A DNA stretch of 64,000 nucleotides from positions 668,308 to 732,307 of the forward strand of contig NZ_PUGE01000001.1 in the NCBI RefSeq assembly GCF_002967075.1. The letters run 5' to 3'. Below the pieces are notes generated by a model. That model had not been told where the DNA came from. It did no database searches and worked only from the letters and a program-made list of their open reading frames with translations. Source of the stretch: Corynebacterium sp. J010B-136. GTDB lineage: Bacteria > Actinomycetota > Actinomycetes > Mycobacteriales > Mycobacteriaceae. Each line of letters begins with the position of its first letter. Positions within the stretch are counted from its first letter, which is position 1. This document shows positions 1 through 10,200 of the stretch, piece after piece. The position numbers and the translations under genes are program-made.

Positions 1-17
1 CGCTTCAGAAATTTCAT

Positions 18-59
18 AGCCCCAGAGTCTCCGGAAATCTTTCTTCGGACTCTGGGGCT
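18..59. terminator. Rho-independent-type hairpin
   Basis: A 12-bp inverted repeat (AGCCCCAGAGTC at 18–29, GACTCTGGGGCT at 48–59) is followed by TTTATT. It probably ends a gene that lies left of the window and separates it from the DnaQ-like gene starting at 151. Confidence 0.7.
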
Positions 60-150
60 TTATTCGCGGTGGGGTTTAAACGTGGAAGATTCCTCCGCCA
101 CAGGGTGGCTGAACTCCATCAACTAAGAAGGGTGAACTAGACTAATTGCG

Positions 151-1953
151 ATGACTAGCACGAATGATAATCAGCGCACCGGCCGCCACACGGTCTCCAG
201 GTCGCGCCGTGCTGCCTCCGCGCGCAAAGCTGCGGAATCTTCCGAATCAGCGCGCCCACTGCCCGGTTCATGGCCGGCTGCGCAACCTGGAACACCTGCG
301 CCTGCAACTCCGGCACCTGATAGCTCCGAGCAGGATTTAGCATCTGCCAAAAGCCCTGAGCACAACTCTAGTGAGCGCCAGCAAGGCGAACGCCAGCACG
401 GCGCTCGCCAACACGGTGAACGTCGCCCCAGCGAAGCTGAATTAGCGCGGCGCGAGGCAGTACAACAATTCCCCTATGTCGCCGTGTCTTTAGGCGCCTC
501 CGGGATTCACCCTGCCACCTCACGACTGATTTCTTTCGACGCCGTGACCTATAACGCTGAAGGTGAAATCGGGGAAGCAACTTTCCTGGTCTTTTGCCCA
601 GACTCAGATCCCGGCCCCAAACATCAGCATGGTTTAAGCCATGAAGAAGTCTCTGCGGGTATTCCTTTCAGCAAGGCTTTAAAGCGCATCGATCGCATTA
701 TCGATGACCGTACAATCATCGTGCACGATGCCACGGTGACCTGGGGATTTTTGGTCTCTGAAGCACGCCGCGCCATGACTGCAGCAGCGCGTCAAAACCG
801 CTCGCGCAACCGCAATGGTCGCAGCCGCTCGCGACGCATCAAGGTCGGACATATCCCCCGCCCCAAGGGCATCATTGATACTTTGGCAACCGCGCGCCGC
901 CATGAGCTTCCGCTCACGGATCTTCGCCTAGCCTCGGTAGCTCTAGCCACAGGCATTCCCACTACCCCACCAACCGCGACTGTCGAGCGTGCCCAACGCT
1001 CCGCGGAAGATACCGCACGTGCGGAAACGAATTTGTTGTGGCAACTGCACAGCCTGCAAGCAAAACGCGGCGATGTTGTGTGTCTAGATCCTTCTGAGTT
1101 GCGCGCCGATAAATTCGGCCTGCAACGCTCGCACATCCGCGTCGATGCCATGGATGCCCCGCGCATGCACCACAATCCGGGCCCCTATGTGCCTGGGCGT
1201 GAGTTGGTGCGCGGTATGGAATTTGTCGTTGCGCCTGAAATCGCGATGGATCCCGACATCATCATTGAAGCCGGCGTGCGTGAAGAGCTTAACTACGTCG
1301 AAAAGCTCTCGCGCGAAACTTCCGTCGTCGTCTGCAATATCACCACTGACCTGGTGGGCAAAGCAATGCACGCCGACCGCAAAGATATACCGCTCATGGG
1401 TGATGAGGCATTCTTGGCTGCGCTCAAGCGCATCGAAGAAGCCGGCCCAGAGCCGCAGGTGGAAGAAAAACCTGCCACTGCTCCGCGTCCGCAGCGCCGC
1501 AATCCAAATTCCAGCTCTGCTCCACGCCGCAGCAACGCCTCCACTGGCGCTAGCTCGTCGAATACTGGCGGTAGCAAGTCCAGCAATCGTCGACGTCGCC
1601 GCCGTCGCAGCGGGAGCGGCAGCGGCAACACCAATGCAGCGCACGCTGGTAACCACAGCCAAGGTGGCAATAGCCACAATAACAACCAGGGCCAAGACAC
1701 AACGCAGGGTTCGGCACAGCCTCAGACTGAGCAAGGTGCCCAATCTGGAAAGTCCCAGCCGGGCAAGAGCCAAGACGGTGACAACCATGGTGGAAACAAC
1801 CAGTCAGGCAACGCTAAGTCCTCCAACCGTCGGCGGCGTCGCGGTGGACGTGGCGGGCGAAACCGCAATCGGTCACGCAACCAAGACAACCGCGGATCCG
1901 GTACCAGCGCAGCAGACTCCGGCGCAAAAAGCGCGGAGAAAAAGCAGTCTTAA
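151..1953 (+). CDS. DnaQ-like exonuclease-fold protein with BRCT-like segment and Arg-rich tail
   Basis: Product of 600 residues. After a basic, Ala/Pro/Gln-rich N-terminus, residues about 108–215 resemble the DEDD 3'-5' exonuclease fold of DNA polymerase III epsilon. The first motif, normally V-D-V-E-T-T-G, reads V-S-L-G-A-S-G, and the second motif (HDATVTWGF) lacks the usual Asp, so exonuclease activity is doubtful. Residues about 355–430 look BRCT-like (CNITTDLVGKAMHADRKDI). The last 160 residues are low complexity, with two Ser-Ser-Asn-Arg-poly-Arg blocks rich in Gly, Asn and Gln, suggesting nucleic-acid binding. Related corynebacterial genes beside murT are often labelled DnaQ2 or epsilon subunit. 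The fold assignment is fairly sure; the role is not. A possible -10 (TAGACT) lies just upstream of the ATG, so the mRNA could be nearly leaderless. Confidence 0.75.
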   Translation: MTSTNDNQRTGRHTVSRSRRAASARKAAESSESARPLPGSWPAAQPGTPAPATPAPDSSEQDLASAKSPEHNSSERQQGERQHGARQHGERRPSEAELARREAVQQFPYVAVSLGASGIHPATSRLISFDAVTYNAEGEIGEATFLVFCPDSDPGPKHQHGLSHEEVSAGIPFSKALKRIDRIIDDRTIIVHDATVTWGFLVSEARRAMTAAARQNRSRNRNGRSRSRRIKVGHIPRPKGIIDTLATARRHELPLTDLRLASVALATGIPTTPPTATVERAQRSAEDTARAETNLLWQLHSLQAKRGDVVCLDPSELRADKFGLQRSHIRVDAMDAPRMHHNPGPYVPGRELVRGMEFVVAPEIAMDPDIIIEAGVREELNYVEKLSRETSVVVCNITTDLVGKAMHADRKDIPLMGDEAFLAALKRIEEAGPEPQVEEKPATAPRPQRRNPNSSSAPRRSNASTGASSSNTGGSKSSNRRRRRRRSGSGSGNTNAAHAGNHSQGGNSHNNNQGQDTTQGSAQPQTEQGAQSGKSQPGKSQDGDNHGGNNQSGNAKSSNRRRRRGGRGGRNRNRSRNQDNRGSGTSAADSGAKSAEKKQS

Positions 1954-2011
1954 CCCCGGCGCGAGCGCTGCAATATAACGTTGCGGCGCTGAATCCGACT
2001 AGCCTAGAACC

Positions 2012-3289
2012 ATGAGTTTTCAACTGCCGCGACAAATAAAGAAGTTACGCGCTAAAACCGCTGTGGCTGCAGCACACCTGGCCACCTTTGCCTCCCGGGC
2101 AACCGGCCGCGGCGCCGGAGGAATGATCGGCGGACTAGTAGCCCGTGCCATCGATCCGGGCATCATGGAACAACTGGCAGGAGATCGTCCCGCGGTGATT
2201 GTCACCGGTACCAACGGCAAATCCACCACCACACGCATGCTCGCTGCCGCGATGAGTAAGAAATATGACATCGCTACCAATGACGGCGGCGACAATATGG
2301 ACGCAGGCATCGTTTCCGCGCTCATGGCTGCTGAAGACGCTTCGCATATCGTGTTGGAAGTCGATGAGCTGCACGTCCCACATGTCGCCGAGGCGCTTAA
2401 CACCCAGGCGCTGGTGTTGTTGAACCTCTCGCGCGATCAGCTCGACCGCGTGGGTGAAATCAACAAGATTGAACGCGCATTGCGCGGCGCCGTCGAGGCC
2501 AATCCGGACATGCTGGTTATCGCCAACTGCGATGACGTGCTGATGACCTCAGTAGCTTTTGACGCCAAGAATGTCATTTGGGTTTCCGCTGGTGCTGGTT
2601 GGCTGGGAGATTCTGTCAGCTGCCCGCGCACCGGTGGACACATTGTGCGCACCGACGATGATTGGTACGCGGTGAAAAAGCTTGCCGATGGCCGCGAGTT
2701 CCGCCGCCCCACTCCAGCTTGGGCAGTAGATGAAGGTGGCCTGGTCACCCCAGCTGGCCACACTGATTTAAACCTCGCGCTGCCGGGCCGGGCGAACCGC
2801 GGCAACGCCGCACAAGCCATTGCCGCTGCAGTGGAAGCTTTCGATGTTGACCTTGAGGTCGCTACTAGCGCTGCTGAAGAGGTCGTTGATGTTGCCGGAC
2901 GCTACTCCACCATCCAGCGCGGCGAGCACCAGATTCGCCTGCTGCTGGCGAAGAACCCGGCCGGCTGGCAAGAAGCCTTATCAATGATTGACCGCACCGC
3001 CGATGGACTCGTTATCGCTACGAATGGCCAAGTGGCCGATGGCGTGGACATGTCCTGGCTGTGGGATGTGAAATTCGAGGACTTCGAAGAACTCCCCGTT
3101 AAAGCCGCCGGCGAACGCGGCACTGACCTCGCAGTGCGCTTGGTCTATGCCGACATCACTCATGAACTCATTCCGAATCCGGTCGCAGCGATTGATGCCT
3201 GCCCACCGGGACGCGTGGAAGTTCTGGCGAATTACACCGCGTTTCGCGATTTGAAAAAGGCCCTCGAGCGCCAAGAAAAGGAGTCCTAA
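2012..3289 (+). CDS. murT: Lipid II isoglutaminyl synthase, MurT subunit
   Basis: MurT is the Mur-ligase-like subunit of the MurT–GatD complex, which amidates the alpha-carboxyl of D-Glu in the lipid II stem peptide at the cytoplasmic membrane, using ATP and ammonia delivered by GatD. The 425-residue product has the ATP-binding motif GTNGKSTTTR near residue 67, a DGGDNMDAG segment, a Mur-ligase central domain and a C-terminal DUF1727-type domain containing DVKFEDFEEL. Length is normal for the family. The next gene (gatD) begins at the base right after the TAA stop, so the two are surely co-translated in fixed ratio. In corynebacteria amidated peptidoglycan contributes to cell-wall crosslinking and lysozyme resistance (family knowledge). 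Confidence 0.93.
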   Translation: MSFQLPRQIKKLRAKTAVAAAHLATFASRATGRGAGGMIGGLVARAIDPGIMEQLAGDRPAVIVTGTNGKSTTTRMLAAAMSKKYDIATNDGGDNMDAGIVSALMAAEDASHIVLEVDELHVPHVAEALNTQALVLLNLSRDQLDRVGEINKIERALRGAVEANPDMLVIANCDDVLMTSVAFDAKNVIWVSAGAGWLGDSVSCPRTGGHIVRTDDDWYAVKKLADGREFRRPTPAWAVDEGGLVTPAGHTDLNLALPGRANRGNAAQAIAAAVEAFDVDLEVATSAAEEVVDVAGRYSTIQRGEHQIRLLLAKNPAGWQEALSMIDRTADGLVIATNGQVADGVDMSWLWDVKFEDFEELPVKAAGERGTDLAVRLVYADITHELIPNPVAAIDACPPGRVEVLANYTAFRDLKKALERQEKES

Positions 3290-4048
3290 ATGTCTATCGA
3301 ACTCAATATTGGCCTCGTTTTACCTGATGTCCTAGGCACTTACGGCGATGATGGCAATGCTCTCGTGCTGCGCCAGCGTGCTCGCCTGCGCGGTTGGAAG
3401 GCAGAAATCCACCGGATTAACTTAGGCGATGCCGTGCCTGAATCCTTGGACTTATACACCGTGGGTGGCGGCGAAGACACCGCGCAGATTCTCGCGGCAG
3501 AGCACTTGCTCAACGACCCGGGGCTTAGCCGCGCGGCCCAGGCGCAGCGCCCTATCTTCGCAGTCTGTGCAGGTTTGCAGGTGCTCGGCGAATCCTTCCG
3601 CGCCTCCGGTCGGGTCGTCGATGGCTTAGGACTTATCGATGCCACCACTACTCCCCTGGCAGAGCGCGCCATCGGCGAAGTAGCTACCACCCCTACTGGT
3701 GCTGGTTTTACTGAAGAGCTCACCGAGCCGCTGACCGGTTTTGAAAACCATTTGGGTGCCACCATTTTGGGTTCTTCTGCGCAGCCTTTGGGCACCATTG
3801 ATCACGGCACCGGCAATTCGGATGAAGCTGCAACCTTTGATCTTCGTGATGGCCAAGTCCAACGCCACGGCGAAGGTGCCGTACAGGGCAGCGTCATTGC
3901 TACCTACATGCACGGGCCTTGTCTAGCGCGCAACCCGCAGTTGGCCGACCTGCTCTTAGCCAAAGCCACTGGGCAAAAACTCAGCGATCTGGAGCCGTTG
4001 GATCTGCCGGCCATCGATAAGCTGCGTGCGGAGCGCCTTCGCGGCTAA
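3290..4048 (+). CDS. gatD: Lipid II isoglutaminyl synthase, glutamine amidotransferase subunit GatD
   Basis: Class I (CobB/CobQ-like) glutamine amidotransferase of 252 residues that hydrolyses glutamine and channels ammonia to MurT. The nucleophilic Cys is C93 in FAVCAGLQVLGE, and the partner His lies in TYMHGPCLARNP near residue 207. The triad Gly-Gly-Gly-Glu-Asp (residues 59–63) matches the oxyanion region of the family. It starts directly after the murT stop codon. Older annotations call such genes cobQ2, but the pairing with MurT makes a cobalamin role unlikely. Confidence 0.93.
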   Translation: MSIELNIGLVLPDVLGTYGDDGNALVLRQRARLRGWKAEIHRINLGDAVPESLDLYTVGGGEDTAQILAAEHLLNDPGLSRAAQAQRPIFAVCAGLQVLGESFRASGRVVDGLGLIDATTTPLAERAIGEVATTPTGAGFTEELTEPLTGFENHLGATILGSSAQPLGTIDHGTGNSDEAATFDLRDGQVQRHGEGAVQGSVIATYMHGPCLARNPQLADLLLAKATGQKLSDLEPLDLPAIDKLRAERLRG

Positions 4049-4092
4049 TTTCGTCCACGCACAAGTTGCCAAGCGAGTAATATTAGCTGGCA

Positions 4093-5976
4093 ATGAGTAT
4101 GCGTGGAGGTGGTGGACCGCGGGGCGCGCGCGTGTCCAATGCTGATTATGAAGCCCAGCGGGAAATCAACCGGCAAGCGCCAAAAATTAAGGATCTCGGC
4201 TCACGTATCTTTGGACTCTTTTGTCCTTATCGCGCGCAAATTTCCGTCATCATTGTCATGGTGTTTTTGTCTGCTGGTTTAAGCATTCTGCCACCACTTT
4301 TAACTCAGCGGGTCTTTGATGACGGGCTTTTCCCTGACACTGGTGGGCCTAATATGCCGGTCTTGCTCAAACTGGTCGGCGCCATGCTGGCGCTTTTTGT
4401 CGTCATCCAGCTGATTTCAGTGGTACAGACCTACTACACCGCACGTGTGGGCAATCGCGTGATGGGTGACTTGCGCATCAACCTCTTTGCACATCTGCAG
4501 TCGATGGAACTGGCGTTTTTCACCCGCACCAAAACCGGTGTCATCCAGTCGCGTCTGCAAAATGACGTCGGCGGCGTCGCCGGGGTGCTCTCGAATACGG
4601 TCTCCAGTGTCATTGGCAATACCGTCACGGTGATTTCCGCCTTTATCGCCATGCTGTTGTTGAGCTGGCAGCTGACCATCATCGCGCTTATCGTGTTGCC
4701 GTTTTTGGTCTGGGGACAACGCCGCGTCGGTCAAATCCGTGCACGCATCGCGGGGCAAACGCAAGAATCACTCTCTGAAATGTCAGCCATCACCCAGGAG
4801 ACCCTATCGGTCTCCGGCATCATGTTGGCCAAGACTTATTCGCGGCAAAGCGCGGAGGTAGAACGCTACGCACAAGAAAACAGCCACCAAATTTCGCTAC
4901 AAGTGCGCCAAGCGATGAGTGGCCAGCTCTTCTTCGCCGTGATACAGGTATTTATGTCGGCGGTCCCGGCCATTGTTTATCTGGTCTCCGGCTGGCTGTT
5001 GACCGCTGGTAGCAGCGGTAGCTTTGCCTTTGGCGGAGCAGGCATCACCGCCGGCACCATCGTGGCTTTTACCACCGTGCAATCACGCCTGCTCTTTCCC
5101 ATGATGGGCCTGATGCGCGTGGCCTTGGACTTGCAGACTTCCTCGGCACTCTTTGCCCGCATTTTTGAATATTTGGATCTTCAGCCTGCTGTTGTGGATG
5201 CTCCCGATGCGAAGTCACCCTCGGATCTGCCAGGTCGCGCTGGCCACGTCCAATTCGACAACGTGGGCTTTCGCTATGACGATTCATCCGCTGAGTCCCG
5301 CCCCACTCTTGATGGCGTATCTTTTGATATCGCTCCGGGGCAGTTCGTGGCTTTCGTGGGTGCATCAGGCTCAGGTAAGACCACCATCGGTAATCTCATT
5401 CCGCGTTTGTACGATGCGAGCTCAGGCACGGTCTTATATGGCGGCGATGACGTGCGCGCATTAAAGCAAGAAGAACTCATGGCGCAGATTGGTGTGGTCA
5501 CCCAAGAGCCGTATCTATTCCACGCCTCAATCGCGGATAATCTGCGCTATGGCAAACCGGATGCGAGTCAAGAAGAAATTGAACAAGCCGCGCGCATGGC
5601 GAATATTCATGAGACCATAACGAGCTTTGAAACCGGCTATGAAACGATTGTCGGCGAGCGCGGCTACCGCCTTTCCGGTGGTGAAAAGCAACGTATCGCG
5701 ATTGCACGGGTGCTGCTGAAAAACCCGCGGGTCTTAGTTCTTGATGAGGCTACCAGTGCGCTCGATACCGTCAACGAACGCGCTGTACAACATGCGCTTG
5801 ATACTGCCGCCGAAGGGCGCACCACGATTGCTATTGCACACCGCTTGTCCACCGTCGAAGCCGCCGACCGCATCTTTGTCGTCGACCACGGTCGGATTAT
5901 CGAGTCCGGCACGCACGAGGAACTACTCGCTCTCGATGGCGCCTACGCACGCCTGTACTCCCAACAGGAAGACTAA
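4093..5976 (+). CDS. ABC transporter, fused permease and ATPase (exporter half-transporter)
   Basis: Product of 627 residues with the ABC-exporter layout: a basic Gly-rich N-terminus, six predicted membrane helices over about residues 45–340 (including IIVMVFLSAGLSILPPLL), then a nucleotide-binding domain. Walker A is GASGSGKTT near residue 424, the signature is LSGGEKQR, Walker B is VLVLDEATSALD and the H-loop is AIAHRLSTV, so the ATPase looks complete. It should work as a homodimer or with a partner in the inner membrane. Substrate is unknown; the position after murT–gatD, 44 bases downstream, hints at an envelope role but proves nothing. It converges on recR with only 25 bases between stops. 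Confidence 0.9.
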   Translation: MSMRGGGGPRGARVSNADYEAQREINRQAPKIKDLGSRIFGLFCPYRAQISVIIVMVFLSAGLSILPPLLTQRVFDDGLFPDTGGPNMPVLLKLVGAMLALFVVIQLISVVQTYYTARVGNRVMGDLRINLFAHLQSMELAFFTRTKTGVIQSRLQNDVGGVAGVLSNTVSSVIGNTVTVISAFIAMLLLSWQLTIIALIVLPFLVWGQRRVGQIRARIAGQTQESLSEMSAITQETLSVSGIMLAKTYSRQSAEVERYAQENSHQISLQVRQAMSGQLFFAVIQVFMSAVPAIVYLVSGWLLTAGSSGSFAFGGAGITAGTIVAFTTVQSRLLFPMMGLMRVALDLQTSSALFARIFEYLDLQPAVVDAPDAKSPSDLPGRAGHVQFDNVGFRYDDSSAESRPTLDGVSFDIAPGQFVAFVGASGSGKTTIGNLIPRLYDASSGTVLYGGDDVRALKQEELMAQIGVVTQEPYLFHASIADNLRYGKPDASQEEIEQAARMANIHETITSFETGYETIVGERGYRLSGGEKQRIAIARVLLKNPRVLVLDEATSALDTVNERAVQHALDTAAEGRTTIAIAHRLSTVEAADRIFVVDHGRIIESGTHEELLALDGAYARLYSQQED

Positions 5977-6001
5977 GCCGTATCGCTTAAGCTTCCTGCT
6001 G

Positions 6002-6658
6002 CTAGATGGTTAAACGCCCTTGCAACGCGCGCGAGAGAGTTAATTCGTCCACGAACTCTAAGTCCCCACCCAACGGCATACCCGATGCCAAGCGGGTGAT
6101 TTTAAGGTTCGGGAAATCACGCAGCAAACGCACCAAATACGCCGCGGTAGCTTCACCTTCAGTATTCGGGTCGGTCGCTAAAATGACCTCGGTAATTTCC
6201 GGGGTTTCATCGTATTGCGGGTTTTCTTTTGTCGAATCCGCAAGCTCACGGTCCGGCAGTACCCCACCGATACGCTGCAGGAGCTGGGAGATATTCAAAT
6301 CCTTCGGGCCCACATTCGCCAAAGGATCTAAGGCGCCACCAAGTACGTGGTAACGGCCTTCATATTCGCCAGTGCGCTCGATGACCTGGATGTCTTTAGG
6401 TTCTTCGACCACGCAAATGGTGCCTTTATCGCGCTGGGAATTCACACAGATGCGGCATACTGATTCACGCGAGATATTGCAGCAAATACGGCAGAAGGTC
6501 ACGCCATCCCGCACGGATGTCAAGGCACTAGTAAGCCTATCGATGTCCTCTGGGTCCATGGTCAGAACGTGAAACGCAATTCTCTGCGCGCTTTTTGGAC
6601 CTACCCCAGGAAGTCGCGACAACTCATCAATGAGGTCTTGCAACGGCCCTTCAAACAC
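6002..6658 (-). CDS. recR: Recombination mediator RecR
   Basis: RecR, 218 residues, acts with RecF/RecO to load RecA at single-strand gaps. Visible are the N-terminal helix-hairpin-helix ([18 protein letters not shown]), the four-cysteine zinc finger ([16 protein letters not shown], about residues 57–72) and a Toprim domain starting [10 protein letters not shown] and containing the conserved acidic/Gly segment [10 protein letters not shown]. All key residues are present and length is typical. It lies downstream of ybaB on the same strand, as in most bacteria with dnaX–ybaB–recR, but here a hairpin separates the two. Confidence 0.96.
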   Translation of the reverse strand: MFEGPLQDLIDELSRLPGVGPKSAQRIAFHVLTMDPEDIDRLTSALTSVRDGVTFCRICCNISRESVCRICVNSQRDKGTICVVEEPKDIQVIERTGEYEGRYHVLGGALDPLANVGPKDLNISQLLQRIGGVLPDRELADSTKENPQYDETPEITEVILATDPNTEGEATAAYLVRLLRDFPNLKITRLASGMPLGGDLEFVDELTLSRALQGRLTI

Positions 6659-6734
6659 GCTTAACTACGTCCTTTCATCACGATCATCTGTATACTTTCG
6701 CCGCTTTCATCTGCGGCGGCTACGGCAACATTAA

Positions 6735-6776
6735 AAGACCGCGCCCGTTTCACTGGTGTAAAACGCACGCGGTCTT
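6735..6776. terminator. Hairpin between ybaB and recR
   Basis: AAGACCGCG (6735–6743) pairs with CGCGGTCTT (6768–6776), with A/T runs on both sides. On the minus strand it follows ybaB, so it may end or attenuate the dnaX–ybaB transcript before recR. Confidence 0.65.
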
Positions 6777-6800
6777 AAAATAAGTGGAAACTAGTTCAGC

Positions 6801-7145
6801 TTAGCCGAACAAGCCAGACATTCCGCCATCGTTCATGCCCTGGGACAGCGGACCAATCTTTTCTTGTGCCAACTGTCCAGCCTTTTCGTGAGCATCCTTA
6901 AATGCGCCGAAGACGAGGTCCTGCAGGGTTTCTACGTCTTCTGGGTCCACGACGGACTTATCAATCTTCAAGTCAACTAGCTCTGCACCACCGGTCATGG
7001 TGACGGTAACCATGCCGTTGCCTGCGGTGCCTTCAACGTTGGTAGCAAGGATTTCTTCCTGTGCCTTTTGTAGTTCAGCCTGCACACGTGCAGCCTGCGC
7101 CAGGATGTCGTTCATGTCTGGGGTGGAGTTTTCAGGAGTAGTCAT
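6801..7145 (-). CDS. ybaB: YbaB/EbfC family nucleoid-associated protein
   Basis: Small DNA-binding protein of 114 residues. It shows the family's N-terminal amphipathic helix (ILAQAARVQAELQKAQEEI), the central VTGNGMVTVTMTGG-like strand region and the Asp-rich VDLKIDKSVVDPEDVETLQDLV segment, ending in a Gly/Met tail. YbaB proteins dimerise and bind DNA, and are encoded between dnaX and recR in most bacteria, as here. Start at 7145 has an AAGGTATG-type ribosome site just upstream. Confidence 0.93.
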   Translation of the reverse strand: MTTPENSTPDMNDILAQAARVQAELQKAQEEILATNVEGTAGNGMVTVTMTGGAELVDLKIDKSVVDPEDVETLQDLVFGAFKDAHEKAGQLAQEKIGPLSQGMNDGGMSGLFG

Positions 7146-7270
7146 TGCATACCTTCCATCGGTGCGTTTAATTAAAGGATTTCTAGAATTTAAGTGTACC
7201 GATTTCCCGCCTTTTCATCGCGGCAAAGCCGCCATGATCACTAACAGCCAACGCCGGATTGCCGGCATTG

Positions 7271-10200
7271 CTACAGCTTGCGAGCGCCGAGTTCTCGTTC
7301 GAGAAGTTCCATGGCCACTTCAGTGGCACTGCGCCTATCTAAATTGCCTTGCTCACGAGCATCATCCATCATCTCGTTTTCTTGTGCTTCACGAGAATAC
7401 GCAGCCTGCGGCTGAGCCGCTGGCGCCTGCTGTTGCCCACCTTGTGGTTGCGCTGGAGGCTGTACTTGCGGTGCATTGCTTGGCGATGCTCCGTTTTGCG
7501 GCGAGCTCGCCTGCTGTTGTGGCGCACCACCGCCAAATCCACCCTGGTTTCGAGCAGAGTTATACGGCGGTGTCTGTCCCTGCGGTGCACCATTGGATGC
7601 TGGTGGATAAGCATCTTCAGGCGGCACCGACTCATACTCCGGGTATGCCTCTGGCCCTGGATCAGGTGGCAAAGGACGACCGTCGCTGAACGTATCTGAA
7701 TTTCTCAATTCCTGCTCACGCTGTTGCGTCTGCGCCTTGGCTTGAGCAATGCGTGCACGCCAATCAACCTGGCCCGATGCTTCCTGCGCTGGTGCTACAG
7801 GCTTGCTCGCAGCGGGCTGCGTAAATGCAGGCGCGGCAGCGGGAGGCTGATTCATCACTGGTGGCGATTGTTCAGGTTGAGCTGGCTTCGCGAAGTTGGA
7901 TTGCTGCGCCGGTTGCGAAGCTCCTTGCGAAGTCTGTGCAGCATCTTGTGCAGAATCATGTGCGCCACCCATGTTTCCGCCCAGCGCGCGTGGGGTTCCC
8001 CACCCAGATGCAGCTTGTTCAGCTCCATTGGAGTGCGGTGTTTCTTGCTGGGAAGGCTCGGGTTCCTGAGGATTATTTGGACGTGGCTGTTGTACCTGGT
8101 TTTCTACAGACTCATCCGCTGGCTGCGAAGAAGCGGGAGTGTTGTAGTCCCTAGGACTCTCTGACTCCTGATCGTCATCACCAGTTTCGCGCGCTGCATT
8201 ATTCGCAGAACGTGGGTTCCACGTCTTCGGCTTCGGTGGAGCCGCACTAAATCCAGCAGCTGCAGGATCTGTGCCCACAATGCACTGGACAGCTAGCTGG
8301 TATCCAGCTTCTTCAGCGACGACTGCGACAACATCTTTGTTATTCGCTGGTGCATTCAGCCGTTCAGCCAATGCTCCCGTGGTGTGCCCCAGGATCAAAG
8401 TGTTATCACGTAAGCCCAGTACACGTGCCTCGGTGAGCATGATGCCCGCGATTTTATTGCGCTTGGATACGCTCGCACGCAGTTGCTGCCAGTTATTGCG
8501 CAGTTGCTCCACCACATCCTCAGGGCTTGCTGCGGCAGCAGGTGATCCTGCTTCAGACGCAGTCTCCTCAGGTGCAGTCACCTCAGAGGTGGTCTGCTCA
8601 GACTCAGCAGCTTCTTGATGAACGGGCTGTTGATACTGCTCTGGTTCCTGTGACGGAGCTGGCTCAGGTGTTTCCACTGGAGCAGGCTGGGATTGCGGCA
8701 TGTCTTGCTGCGGCGCAGAATCCTGCTGTGCAGACTCCTGCGGAGCCCACTGAGCCTGCGGTTCTTGTCGTGCTTGCGGTGCAGATGGCTCTGCGCCTTG
8801 TTCTGCGGCCTGACGGGTTTCGTACGCAGGCGAAGCAGCTGGCTGTTGAACCGGTGTCTGCTCTGCAGGTGCCTGCTCGGCAGGAGTCTCCTGAGGGGGT
8901 GCCGGCTGCGTATGCTGCTGGGTCCACTGCTCCTGCTGTGGCTGTTGCTGCGGGGCTTGCTGAACCTGCTGCGGTGGCCTCTGCGTTTGAGGCTGTTGCT
9001 GGCTTTGCGGTGGCTGAGTTTGTTCGCGCTGCTGGTTGCGGCGGGCTGCAATCGCGGCGGCGGCCTGTTGGGCAGCGGCCATTCCTGATGGAGCGTTACC
9101 GCCTTGAGCGCTGCCACCTTGTGTAGTGCCGGCAGGGCTATTGCCCGTGGACGCACCACCGGTAGGCGTGCTGGTCCCGGCGCTCGCTCCGGAGCCAGCT
9201 GGAGCCGACTGCGCAGGCGCAGAACCCGCGACAGAAACATCCGTTGAGGCCGGTTCCATCACTAAGTGGGCGCAGAGAATCTCCAGCAGGAGGCGCGGTG
9301 ATGTCGCACCACGCAGAGCGCCAATTTGGTCATTGACGGTCGCAGCATAATGCGCCAGCTGCGCGCCGTTAAATAGCTGAGCCTGTTCGGTGAGAATTTG
9401 GCCGCGGTCAACGGGGGCATCGACAAGCCCGGCGGCAATGGCGTCGGGAACTGCCTGCAGGATCATCAAATCGCGCAGACGACCTAGAAGGTCAACGGCG
9501 AAGCGGCGTGGTTCGTGACCGGCTTCAATAATGGCATCGACGTGCTTAAACAGCGCGGCCTTATCGCCCTGGGCCAGCGCTGCGATGGTGTCATCAAGCA
9601 AAGTCTCATCGGTAACCCCCAGAAGCGGGCGCGCGATGTCATAGGTCAAACCATTAGGTCCTGCACCAGCGAGGAGCTGATCCAAAATCGACAAAGTATC
9701 ACGCGGGGAACCGCCACCGGCGGAAATCACCATTGGGTAGACGGAGTCTTCCACAAAGACGCCCTCTGATGCCACGGTGCGCTCAAGCAGGCCTTTCATC
9801 GCCGGCGGAGTAAGCAGGCGGAAAGGATAATGGTGCGTACGCGAACGGATGGTGCCAATGACCTTATCCGGTTCCGTGGTCGCAAAAATGAAGATGAGGT
9901 GCTCTGGTGGCTCCTCCACAATCTTCAACAGCGCGTTAAAGCCCTGGTTAGTAACCATGTGGGCCTCATCGATGATGAAGATGCGGTAGCGGGAATCCGC
10001 TGGTGCGTAATAAGCGCGCTCACGCAGCTCACGCATATCTTCCACGGAGTTATGCGAGGCCGCATCCAGCTCCGTGACATCCAAGTTGCCAGGCCCACCA
10101 GGCGCCAATGAAATACAGCTAGCGCACTGGCCACAGGGCTGAGACGTTGGGCCTTGCACGCAGTTTAAAGAACGCGCCATAATGCGCGCAGACGAGGTTT

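Noticed and set aside
1084..1788. Long minus-strand ORFs opposite the DnaQ-like gene
   Set aside because: They mirror the Arg/Ser/Gln-rich coding strand and show no protein features.
7349..9240. Several ORFs over 100 codons opposite dnaX
   Set aside because: Low-complexity shadows of the Gln/Pro linker.
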